Shown in pieces: positions 56,709-64,000 of a stretch of 64,000 nucleotides of DNA (its first letter is position 1; each line of letters begins with the position of its first letter). Under the pieces are notes generated by a model that saw only the letters and a program-made list of their open reading frames with translations, was not told the DNA's origin and made no database searches. This stretch comes from an uncultured Bacteroidales bacterium (GTDB lineage: Bacteria; Bacteroidota; Bacteroidia; Bacteroidales; UBA932), in assembly GCA_949296645.1 (NCBI GenBank), contig CASFPH010000007.1, forward strand, positions 1 through 64,000, in the 5' to 3' direction. Made by a program: the position numbers and the translations under genes.

Positions 56709-57557
56709 ATGAAAAAGTATATCTTTTATTTTGCAGCATTGCTGGCCGTATGTGCCTGCCACAAGATCGAGCGTGGATCTGAAGATGGAGTTCTTAAGGT
56801 TCTGGAATATTGTCCTGCTCCCGGGCAATTCATAAACTACAGCAAGGAGGCATCCTGTCAGACAGCAGAAGAAGCTGTGGCGTATGCTGAAAAATGTCTT
56901 AAAAACGGGCAGATGCTTACACTCGGAGCTTTCGGAGGATATATTACGGTGAAAATGCCCTTTCAGATAACAAATGTACCGGGGGTGGATTTCGCAATTT
57001 CCGGCAATCCGTTCGACGGGAGTTCCGAACCGGGAATCGTATGGGTGTCGTGTGATGAAAACGGAAACGGCATAGCCGATGACCGCTGGTATGAACTTAA
57101 GGGAAGCGATGAGGCGGAAAGGGATTATGAAGTCACATACTTCAGACCGGAAGAGCCTGGGGATGTGCACTGGACAGACAACAGGGGAGGCAGTGGTGTC
57201 GTAAAGTATCTTCCCGACTATCATGCACAGAACTATTATCCGTTATGGATAAAAGGTGATTCCTATACGCTTAAAGGCAGTCTTCTTACTTCGAAAAGTG
57301 TTGAAGACGGCGGAATATGGAACAATGAGCCTTTCGGATGGGGATATGTAGACAATATGGGGTCTGATGTTGTTTTCAAAAAGGGAACTGAGATATATAT
57401 GTACAACACTTTTGATCTGGACAATGCTGTCGATGAGGACGGAAATCCTGTAAGACTTGACAAAGCAGATTTTGTAAAGGTGCAGTCAGCCGTCCAGATG
57501 AATGCAGGTGCAATAGGTGAAGTCTCGACTGAAGTGTTCGGCTTTTTCAATTTGTAG
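56709..57557 (+). CDS. Surface or periplasmic lipoprotein of unknown function
   Basis: A 282-residue lipoprotein with lipobox near AVCAC. The body is beta-rich, with the calcium-loop-like DENGNGIADDRWYELKGS near the middle, then a jelly-roll-like remainder. Such proteins are annotated as cell-surface or PKD-like in Bacteroidota, with some near cobalamin-uptake genes, but no such genes are here. Function unknown. It may be monocistronic, but no clear promoter was seen between the terminator and the ATG. Confidence 0.75.
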   Translation: MKKYIFYFAALLAVCACHKIERGSEDGVLKVLEYCPAPGQFINYSKEASCQTAEEAVAYAEKCLKNGQMLTLGAFGGYITVKMPFQITNVPGVDFAISGNPFDGSSEPGIVWVSCDENGNGIADDRWYELKGSDEAERDYEVTYFRPEEPGDVHWTDNRGGSGVVKYLPDYHAQNYYPLWIKGDSYTLKGSLLTSKSVEDGGIWNNEPFGWGYVDNMGSDVVFKKGTEIYMYNTFDLDNAVDEDGNPVRLDKADFVKVQSAVQMNAGAIGEVSTEVFGFFNL

Positions 57558-57583
57558 AAATGTTTCCGTCCGTATTTTTTAGT

Positions 57584-57591
57584 TACCTTTG
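57584..57591 (+). promoter_or_regulatory. -7 promoter element (TACCTTTG) for serS, inside an inverted repeat
   Basis: TACCTTTG is flanked by CCGTCCG (57566-57572) and CGGACGG (57592-57598). The repeat could be a weak terminator of the lipoprotein gene or an operator-like site. Confidence 0.5.
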
Positions 57592-57629
57592 CGGACGGTG
57601 TTTGCAGAAATCAATAAAGTATACGATAT

Positions 57630-58901
57630 ATGCTAAGTCTTAAATTATTGAAGGAACAGCCTGATTTTGTAATAGAAAGGCTGGCGGTCAAGAATTTCGA
57701 TGCACGCGGAATAGTTGCCGGGATAAATGAACTGAATGACAGAAGAAGAAATGCCCAGACTGAGCTTGACTCACTGCTCGCACTTCAGAAGGTAAAGGCA
57801 AAAGAAATAGGCGCCCTTATGAAGGAAGGCAAAAAGGAAGAGGCAGAATCGTGCAAGGCTGAAGTTGCGAACCTTAAGAAGCGTTCGGGTGAGCTTGAAA
57901 CGGCAATGCAGGAAATCGAGACTGAACTCAATTCAAAAATAGTTCTGCTGCCGAACCTTCCGTGCAAGGATGTCCCATGCGGTAAAGGTGCAGAAGACAA
58001 TGTCGTGATAAGGGAAGGGGGAGCAATGCCCGACCTGTCCGAAAATGCCCTTCCACACTGGGAACTGCTGGAAAAACTCGACATTGTGGATTTTGATCTC
58101 GGAGTAAAGATAACAGGTGCCGGCTTCCCCGTGTACAAGGGAAAAGGTGCCCGTCTGCAGAGGGCTCTTATCGAATATTTTCTCGACAAGAACACTAAGG
58201 CGGGATATACGGAGTATATGCTGCCTCTTATGGTGAACGAGGCTTCCGGTTTCGGTACAGGACAACTTCCTGACAAGGAAGGTCAGATGTATCATGTGGG
58301 ACTTGACAATTTCTATCTTATACCTACGGCAGAAGTACCGGCAACCAACCTGTACAGAGATATCATACTTTCCCAGGAAGATCTTCCTGTCAAGCTTACT
58401 GCATATACGCCGTGTTTCAGGAGGGAAGCTGGTTCATATGGCAAGGATGTGAGGGGGCTTAACAGGCTGCATCAGTTCGACAAGGTGGAAATAGTGCAGA
58501 TAACAAGGCCTGAGGATTCCTATGCTGCATTGGAACAGATGGTGAAACACGTTGAAGGTATTGTTCAGTCATTGGGACTGCCTTACAGAATTGTGCGTCT
58601 TTGCGGAGGTGACATGAGCTTTACATCCGCCATTACCTATGATTTCGAGGTATTCTCAGCCGCACAAAAACGCTGGCTGGAAGTAAGTTCCGTCTCTAAT
58701 TTCGAGTCTTATCAGGCAAACCGTCTTAAGCTTCGTTACCGTGATGACAACGGAAAACCGCAGCTCGCACATACATTGAACGGAAGTTCACTTGCTCTTC
58801 CTAGAATAGTGGCTGCCATGCTGGAAAACTTCCAAAAGGACGGCAAGGTAATAATACCAGAAGTACTCAGGGATTATACCGGTTTTTCAGTGATAGAATA
58901 G
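57630..58901 (+). CDS. serS: Seryl-tRNA synthetase
   Basis: Charges tRNA-Ser with serine. The 423-residue protein has the long helical N-terminal arm (about 30-100) that grips the variable arm of tRNA-Ser, then the class II catalytic domain with TAEVPATNLYRD, motif 2 FRREAGSYGKDVRGLNRLHQFDKVE and motif 3 LNGSSLALPRIVAA. ruvC follows after seven bases. Confidence 0.97.
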   Translation: MLSLKLLKEQPDFVIERLAVKNFDARGIVAGINELNDRRRNAQTELDSLLALQKVKAKEIGALMKEGKKEEAESCKAEVANLKKRSGELETAMQEIETELNSKIVLLPNLPCKDVPCGKGAEDNVVIREGGAMPDLSENALPHWELLEKLDIVDFDLGVKITGAGFPVYKGKGARLQRALIEYFLDKNTKAGYTEYMLPLMVNEASGFGTGQLPDKEGQMYHVGLDNFYLIPTAEVPATNLYRDIILSQEDLPVKLTAYTPCFRREAGSYGKDVRGLNRLHQFDKVEIVQITRPEDSYAALEQMVKHVEGIVQSLGLPYRIVRLCGGDMSFTSAITYDFEVFSAAQKRWLEVSSVSNFESYQANRLKLRYRDDNGKPQLAHTLNGSSLALPRIVAAMLENFQKDGKVIIPEVLRDYTGFSVIE

Positions 58902-58908
58902 CACCGAT

Positions 58909-59466
58909 ATGTCCGGCAGCGAACGAATAATAATGGGTATAGATCCCGGAACCAATATTTTGGGTTTCGGGATTATCAAAATTGTTTCTGGTAAGCCGGA
59001 ATATGTGGATATGGGAGTCGTTGACCTGAGAAAGGAAAATGACCATTTCGTGAAATTGAGAAGGATTACGAGAGATGTCGGTGCCTTGATAGAGCATTAT
59101 TCTCCGGATGACATGGCTGTCGAGGCTCCTTTCTACGGCGTAAATCCGCAGGTTATGCTAAAATTGGGGAGGGCACAAGGTGCTGCAATTTCGGCTGCCC
59201 TGATGAGGGATATTCCAGTTTTCGAATATGCGCCGCGAAAAGTCAAGATTGCCATAACAGGGAACGGTGCGGCATCGAAAGAGCAGCTTTCCCTCATGCT
59301 GGAAAGGACTCTCGGCATGAAAATGAATTCAAGATACCTGGATGCTTCCGATGCGTTGGGTATAGCGATGTGCCATTATTATCAGCTTGTCAATCCGCTT
59401 ATTGACCGTGATACGTCCACTTCGTGGGAAAAATTCGTAAAAAACAATCCGCAGCGGGTAAAATAG
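58909..59466 (+). CDS. ruvC: Crossover junction endodeoxyribonuclease RuvC
   Basis: Cuts Holliday junctions after RuvAB branch migration. The 185-residue protein has the catalytic acids: Asp in GIDPGTNILGFG, Glu in VEAPFYG, and the C-terminal Asp pair in RYLDASDALGIAMCHYY. It shares a transcript with serS, an arrangement of no obvious functional meaning. Confidence 0.96.
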   Translation: MSGSERIIMGIDPGTNILGFGIIKIVSGKPEYVDMGVVDLRKENDHFVKLRRITRDVGALIEHYSPDDMAVEAPFYGVNPQVMLKLGRAQGAAISAALMRDIPVFEYAPRKVKIAITGNGAASKEQLSLMLERTLGMKMNSRYLDASDALGIAMCHYYQLVNPLIDRDTSTSWEKFVKNNPQRVK

Positions 59467-59487
59467 TTTTTTATGGCAGTAATATAA

Positions 59488-59524
59488 AAATAAAAGGTTC
59501 ATTTAAACCTTTTATTTTTTTTTT
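59488..59524 (+). terminator. Terminator after ruvC
   Basis: Perfect 12-bp arms AAATAAAAGGTT and AACCTTTTATTT around a six-base loop, ending in a long T run. Confidence 0.9.
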
Positions 59525-59562
59525 CGTCTTAATACCGAATTTCAATTACTAAAATTATAGAA

Positions 59563-62355
59563 ATGGAACATTTTGTGCGGCTAATGAGGTCCGGGATTGT
59601 TTTCTTCTTGCTTTTCCTGATGGCGGGAAGCAGCATGTTTTCACAGACCAGAAGAAGTTATAACATTTATCTTAAGGTAAATGATGCGTTTACGGAAAAG
59701 CCGATAGAGATGGCTACTGTGACGCTGATGAATGAAGCGGATACTACCAAATTCAAATATACATCGTCTGACAGCGGCGGATCGGCAACAGTGAAGAGCG
59801 TCATGCCCGGAAAATACATGTTGAAAATAGAATACATGGGATACGGTACCATAAGGGAGAAAGTTTCCATAGTGGACCGGTCCGTGGACATGGGTACGTT
59901 CAAAATGTCCGAGCAGGCGAATATTCTCAAGGAAGCTGTCATTTCGGCGGTCGGAAATCCGATAATAGTCAAAAAGGATACAATAGAATACACTGCTTCG
60001 TCATATAAAATATCCGACAGCGACATGCTTGAGGATCTTCTCAAGAAACTTCCGGGGGTGGAGGTCAGCAGCGACGGTACAATAACGGCGAACGGTGAGG
60101 AAGTAAAAAAGGTGATGATAGACGGGAAGACATTCTTCCTTGACGATCCCCAGCTTGCCACGAAGAATCTTCCTGCAAATATTATCGACAAGATAAAGGT
60201 CGTGGAGAAAAAATCCGATCAGGCTCTCTTTACCGGAATTGATGACGGTGAGGAGGAGACTGTTATTGACCTCAGTGTGAAGCCAGGCATGATGAACGGC
60301 TGGTTCGGAAACGCATCGGGAGGATACGGAACTGACAACAGATTCCAGGCCGGAGTCATGACTTCAAGGTTTACTAAAGAGTCCCAGATAACATTCCTCG
60401 GCAATGCGAACAATACGAACAACAGGGGATTTTTCGACTTTGCGGGGGGAATGATGCAGTCCATGAGGGCGTTCAGAAACCAGATGAGCGGCGGTGGCGG
60501 TGGCGGCGGTTTCGGAGGAAACGGAATCACTACGTCTGGTATGGCTGGCGTAAATGCCAACAAGGAACTGCTTGGCGGCAAACTGAAACTTCAGGGCAGC
60601 TATATGTTCAATGCAAGCAGGAATGAAAAACTTTCAGACAGCTACAAGGAAACTTTCATGGAAGCCGATACGCTCCTGATAAACGATGACAACAGCACTT
60701 CGTTGACGAATACAAGCGGACATATGTTCGGCGGTGAAGTGGAATGGAACATAACTGACAGAACTTCAATAAAGTTCGAACCGCAGATCAACATAGGCAA
60801 GGGTGATTTCAATGAATCGTCCACTTTCCTGACGGAAAACAACTTTCTGGGTAAAAAGAATGACGGTGAGAGTCGTTCCTATGGAGACAATACTTCCCTG
60901 AGCGCGAACGGAACCCTGCTTATACGTCACAGGTTCGGAAAACCGGGCAGGACAATATCATTGAGAACTAGGTATTCGTATTCCGACAACGAGTCAGATG
61001 CGTACAATTATTCCATTACGAATCTGTACAACGAGGGTACCCTCACGGGATCGGATATCGTGGACCAGCATTACGTAATGAGTTCGACTTCTTCTTCCAT
61101 AAATTCAAGACTTTCGTATACCGAACCTTTGGGAAACGACTTCTACATAGAGGCTGCATATTCATTCAAGTATAACAAGTCGCTTTCGGATAAAATAGCC
61201 AATAACAAGAACAGTGTTACAGGTGAATATGATGTCCTAGATGAAGAATACTCGAACTCATATGAAAACCTTTTCATCAATCAGGTTGCCGAACTCAATC
61301 TGACCCAGACAAAGGAAAAGTACCGTTTTGTAATAGGCGCGAGTCTTCAGCCTTCGTTCACCCAAAGTCTCGGCGGAGATACCGACATAAAAAGGAATGT
61401 CATAAACTATTCACCTAACGGAATGTTCGAATACAGATTCTCGGAGAGTGAACGTTTGAGAATAAGGTATAACGGAAGAACGAACCAGCCTTCGATATCG
61501 CAGTTGCAGCCTGTTCCGGACAATTCCAATCCGCTAATGATCCAGGAAGGTAATCCTGACCTGTTGCCTGAATTCTCTCATAATCTGAATGTGGACTACA
61601 GGTTCTCCAACAAGAAAAATTTCTCCATGATATCTGCCCAGTTGAGGACTTCGTATACCATGGACAAGATAATAAACAAGAGCTGGTATGATGAAAACGG
61701 TGTACAGCATACCAGGCCGGTCAATGAACAGGGGGTTTACAGTATCAACCCGTCACTCATGTTCAATCTGCCGATAAAGAAGTCAGGATTCTCGGTAAGT
61801 TCAAGAACTACGGCAAATTTCAACAACAGCTACAGCTACATAAGGGATGTGAAGAACAATGTGAAGAACCTGAGTTTCTCCGAGTGGTTGAGAATGATGT
61901 TCAGGAACGATTATGTAGAGGTATCTCTTGGTGGAATGGCCAGATATACCAGAGCCTGGTACAGCCAGGATTCACAGGGAAAGCCTGCAGCATGGACCAA
62001 TTCCGTGACAGCGTCGCTGAATGTATCTCTTCCGTGGGACATGAATATAAAGAGTGATGCCAATTATACGTTCTATCTCGGATATGATGAAGAGTACAAT
62101 GAGCCGTCCATTGTGTGGAATGCGGAATTGTCGAAACAATTGTTCAAAAAGAAGGCAACCCTGGCATTCAAGGTCTATGATATCCTCCAGCAGGCAAAAA
62201 GCGTGTACAGGGTTACCGATGATGAATATATAATGGATGTGAGCACAAACTCCCTCAAACAGTATTTCATGCTGACGTTTACATACCGTTTCGGAAACTT
62301 CGGTAAGGGGCGTGGTCCTGGAGCCGGTCCTATGGGACCTCCTCCGCACCACTGA
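59563..62355 (+). CDS. Outer-membrane beta-barrel protein with carboxypeptidase-like N-domain
   Basis: A 930-residue TonB-receptor relative. The signal peptide covers about 1-28. A CarboxypepD_reg-like domain spans about 30-110 (VNDAFTEKPIEMATVTLM), and a plug-like segment spans about 115-240 (LEDLLKKLPGVEVSSDG). A barrel of the OMP_b-brl_3 type follows. A loop near residue 310 is a run of glycines, and the C-terminus is GRGPGAGPMGPPPHH. There is no SusD partner. A sigma/anti-sigma pair follows in the same direction. The substrate is unknown. Confidence 0.85.
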   Translation: MEHFVRLMRSGIVFFLLFLMAGSSMFSQTRRSYNIYLKVNDAFTEKPIEMATVTLMNEADTTKFKYTSSDSGGSATVKSVMPGKYMLKIEYMGYGTIREKVSIVDRSVDMGTFKMSEQANILKEAVISAVGNPIIVKKDTIEYTASSYKISDSDMLEDLLKKLPGVEVSSDGTITANGEEVKKVMIDGKTFFLDDPQLATKNLPANIIDKIKVVEKKSDQALFTGIDDGEEETVIDLSVKPGMMNGWFGNASGGYGTDNRFQAGVMTSRFTKESQITFLGNANNTNNRGFFDFAGGMMQSMRAFRNQMSGGGGGGGFGGNGITTSGMAGVNANKELLGGKLKLQGSYMFNASRNEKLSDSYKETFMEADTLLINDDNSTSLTNTSGHMFGGEVEWNITDRTSIKFEPQINIGKGDFNESSTFLTENNFLGKKNDGESRSYGDNTSLSANGTLLIRHRFGKPGRTISLRTRYSYSDNESDAYNYSITNLYNEGTLTGSDIVDQHYVMSSTSSSINSRLSYTEPLGNDFYIEAAYSFKYNKSLSDKIANNKNSVTGEYDVLDEEYSNSYENLFINQVAELNLTQTKEKYRFVIGASLQPSFTQSLGGDTDIKRNVINYSPNGMFEYRFSESERLRIRYNGRTNQPSISQLQPVPDNSNPLMIQEGNPDLLPEFSHNLNVDYRFSNKKNFSMISAQLRTSYTMDKIINKSWYDENGVQHTRPVNEQGVYSINPSLMFNLPIKKSGFSVSSRTTANFNNSYSYIRDVKNNVKNLSFSEWLRMMFRNDYVEVSLGGMARYTRAWYSQDSQGKPAAWTNSVTASLNVSLPWDMNIKSDANYTFYLGYDEEYNEPSIVWNAELSKQLFKKKATLAFKVYDILQQAKSVYRVTDDEYIMDVSTNSLKQYFMLTFTYRFGNFGKGRGPGAGPMGPPPHH

Positions 62356-62371
62356 TACCCTGAATAAGGGA

Positions 62372-62402
62372 TTGCTATTTAACAAACTGATTCCTATCTT
62401 TG
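62372..62402 (+). promoter_or_regulatory. Complete sigma-ABfr-type promoter for the ECF sigma locus
   Basis: TTG at 62372-62374, a 20-base spacer, and TATCTTTG at 62395-62402. The transcript would start about 62408, at or just before the ATG at 62410. Confidence 0.65.
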
Positions 62403-62409
62403 CAAAAAG

Positions 62410-62970
62410 ATGGATTTTTATCGGACCCGTAATCAAAATAGCTGATGTTTCTGTCGCGTTCAGGCAGATATTTGAGAAATACTATCCTTCACAGTATTTC
62501 TTCGCTTCAGCATTGCTGAAAGACGGTGCGGAGGCAGAAGATGTTGTGCAGGACGTTTTTACCAGTTTGTGGAAACATCTTCCTTCATTCCCGAATGAAA
62601 CGGCACTGAAAGTCTATCTATATGTGCTTACACGGAATTCGTCATTGGATTATATCAGACGCCGCATCTCCAGACAGAAAAATATATAACCGGCATGGAA
62701 ATGGCGTAGATGATTCCCGATGAATCTGAAATCGTAGATGCGGTAACAAGGGCGGAATGTTACAATCTGATGTACGAGGCGATATGCCAGTTGCCAGGGC
62801 AAAGCAGGCAGATTCTGGAACTTGTCCTGGAGGGTAAGACGGCTAAAGATATAGCCGAACTTCTTGAAATTTCCGTAAATAGTATCAAAACGCTTAAATA
62901 CAGGGCTTTAAATAAACTTAAAAACCGCTTCGGAATATCGGTCCTGATTATTTTCAATATTTTTTCCTGA
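62410..62970 (+). pseudogene. ECF sigma factor, disrupted (two frame changes and an in-frame stop)
   Basis: Regions 2 and 4 of an extracytoplasmic-function sigma factor are readable but in different frames. The promoter-proximal ATG at 62410 opens one frame that stops after 11 codons. Region 2 (IADVSVAFRQIFEKYYPS to DYIRRRISRQK) is in the +1 frame with no usual start codon. Region 4 (ICQLPGQSRQILELVLEGKTAKDIAELLEISVNSIKTLKYRALNKLKNRFG) is back in the first frame, but a TAG lies at 62707, between the two domains. Both frame changes fall in short A runs (near 62433 and 62680). Either the gene has decayed, or the assembly has errors here, or region 2 and region 4 are made as separate proteins. 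Confidence 0.6.
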
Positions 62971-63035
62971 ATTTTTTCTTTTTGCAGTCATCCTTTTTCC
63001 CTTCTGTTCCGTTTATATCCTGAAAAAAGATTCTT

Positions 63036-64000
63036 ATGGAACAGAAGGAAAATATCAGAAAGGCGATAGACAAGGCGAAGACCCTTGCCGCGTCGGAACT
63101 TGAACATCTTGCCAAATCCGACGATCCGGAAAACATGTGTTTCGGCCAGTATCGGAAGAACAGGGAATCCCTGAATATGAAGAAAGCCTGGTTGAAGTTT
63201 CTTTGGAGGACGCACAGGAAGGGTATATATGCAGTCTCGGCTTCGGCAGCCGCAGTCGCATTGTTCGTTTTTACATATTCTTCGCTTGAAATCAAGGACA
63301 GACCGATAATGCCGTATTCTGGAAATATAGCTGTAGTACAGATTGCTTCGAACCATGTCGACAGTGCGACTGTTTATGACATGCCGGAGGTGCTGGAGGA
63401 TGCTGTCGAAATCAGGACAAGGAATATCGATTATTCCGAAGTGAAAGTCGGAAAAGGAATAAGACACAGGGTGGAGCTGAGCGATGGTACGGTTGTGGAG
63501 CTGAATTCGGAATCCAGACTGATATATCCTGAAAAATTCGTCTCCGGCCAGCCTAGGACCGTATATCTTAGTGGAGAGGCCGTTTTCGATGTAAAGAAGG
63601 GTATGGACCGTTTTGTAGTAAAGACGGAACTTGTTGATGTCGATGTGCTTGGTACATTGTTCAATGTGAAATCATACAATAATGATGAAATGGTTTCGGT
63701 ATCCCTGCTCAGAGGTTCCGTAAGGGTAACTTCAGAATCGTTTTCGGAACTTTTGGAACCGGGGGAAAAAATATCCATGAACAGACTTACTTCGGAATAT
63801 GAAATATGTCAGTCAGACGTCGTATCCGACAGGTTGTGGACAGAAGACAAACTCTATATGGAGGATATGCCGGTGAAGGAAATCGCGGACATACTTGAAA
63901 GAAAATTCGACGTGTCTTTCGTAATTTCCGAGGACTGCAAGTCTTACCGCTTTACCGGTGTGATACCGATGAACCAGGATCTAAACATCATTCTCAAGCA
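63036..64000 (+). CDS. FecR-family anti-sigma factor (partial, runs off the window)
   Basis: Inner-membrane regulator that relays a signal from an outer-membrane receptor to an ECF sigma factor. Frame open to the window end, 321 complete codons. An N-terminal cytoplasmic part (about 1-65) is followed by one membrane helix at about 70-90. The FecR domain spans about 145-245 (RHRVELSDGTVVELNSES, VYLSGEAVFDVKK, VLGTLFNVKSY). The DUF4974-like C-terminal domain starts near LYMEDMPVKEIADILERKF. Its sigma partner directly upstream is broken. The gene itself is intact as far as seen. Confidence 0.9.
   Translation, partial: MEQKENIRKAIDKAKTLAASELEHLAKSDDPENMCFGQYRKNRESLNMKKAWLKFLWRTHRKGIYAVSASAAAVALFVFTYSSLEIKDRPIMPYSGNIAVVQIASNHVDSATVYDMPEVLEDAVEIRTRNIDYSEVKVGKGIRHRVELSDGTVVELNSESRLIYPEKFVSGQPRTVYLSGEAVFDVKKGMDRFVVKTELVDVDVLGTLFNVKSYNNDEMVSVSLLRGSVRVTSESFSELLEPGEKISMNRLTSEYEICQSDVVSDRLWTEDKLYMEDMPVKEIADILERKFDVSFVISEDCKSYRFTGVIPMNQDLNIILK

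Noticed and set aside
60484-60533. Glycine-rich stretch in the 930-residue barrel as a frameshift artefact
   Set aside because: The frame stays open and barrel-like on both sides, so this is a loop, not an error.

Overview
The window is ordinary chromosome of a member of the Bacteroidota, most likely order Bacteroidales. The evidence is internal. At least twenty intergenic regions carry the Bacteroidota sigma-ABfr -7 element TAnnTTTG, and three of these also have a TTG/TTTG element 19-20 bases upstream. The gene set is also typical: OstA-like protein, DUF4369/TlpA lipoprotein, GH109 lipoprotein, pyruvate phosphate dikinase, [FeFe]-hydrogenase maturases, an OMP_b-brl-type barrel, and an ECF sigma/FecR pair. 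A family within the order cannot be fixed from the sequence. A cysteate- or serine-type alpha-oxoamine synthase beside an SDR would suit a sphingolipid or sulfonolipid maker. The ORFs are densely packed and almost all genes are intact.

Layout. 0-4.2 kb (minus strand): TlpA-like lipoprotein, then an operon of a PurL-C-terminal-like protein, menaquinone methyltransferase and cardiolipin synthase. 4.2 kb: tRNA-Leu(GAG) with promoter and terminator. 4.4-8 kb: GH109/Gfo-Idh lipoprotein plus an APH-fold sugar kinase, and a divergent D-2-hydroxyacid dehydrogenase. 8-17 kb (minus strand): TPR protein, outer-membrane barrel, gyrB, alpha-oxoamine synthase and SDR. 17-18.5 kb: ftsE and nth. 18.5-26.3 kb: a complete phosphate-starvation cluster (porin, pstSCAB, phoU, phoB, phoR) with repeated 11-bp-period boxes ahead of the porin and pstS. 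26.4-28.8 kb: pyk and xerD. 28.9-33.5 kb: a peptide-export cassette (membrane-fusion protein, C39-peptidase ABC transporter, an 80-residue double-glycine-leader peptide, and a polytopic membrane protein). 33.7-41.9 kb: glyA, an RNA methyltransferase, conserved unknowns, a murein-peptide pair (NlpC/P60 and dipeptide epimerase), YhcH, a YhcC-type radical SAM protein and mnmD. 42-48 kb: guaB followed by two SurA-like foldases and an OstA-like protein. 48-51 kb: MBL hydrolase, hydF and hydE. 51-56 kb: ppdK, PhoH-like protein, cobB. 56-59.5 kb: rplU-rpmA, a lipoprotein, serS, ruvC. 59.5-64 kb: a 930-residue outer-membrane barrel, a broken ECF sigma gene and a FecR anti-sigma gene cut by the window edge.

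How they fit together. The phosphate cluster combines an outer-membrane channel, a binding lipoprotein, the inner-membrane ABC importer and its own sensor pair, and the boxes suggest feedback control. guaB-SurA-SurA-OstA looks like an envelope-biogenesis operon. The alpha-oxoamine synthase and SDR could together make a sphingoid or capnoid base. The most unusual part is the 28.9-33.5 kb cassette, which looks like a self-contained system that trims and exports a small peptide unlike any I recognise. No CRISPR array, rRNA or insertion sequence was seen, and no gap between genes exceeds about 300 bases.
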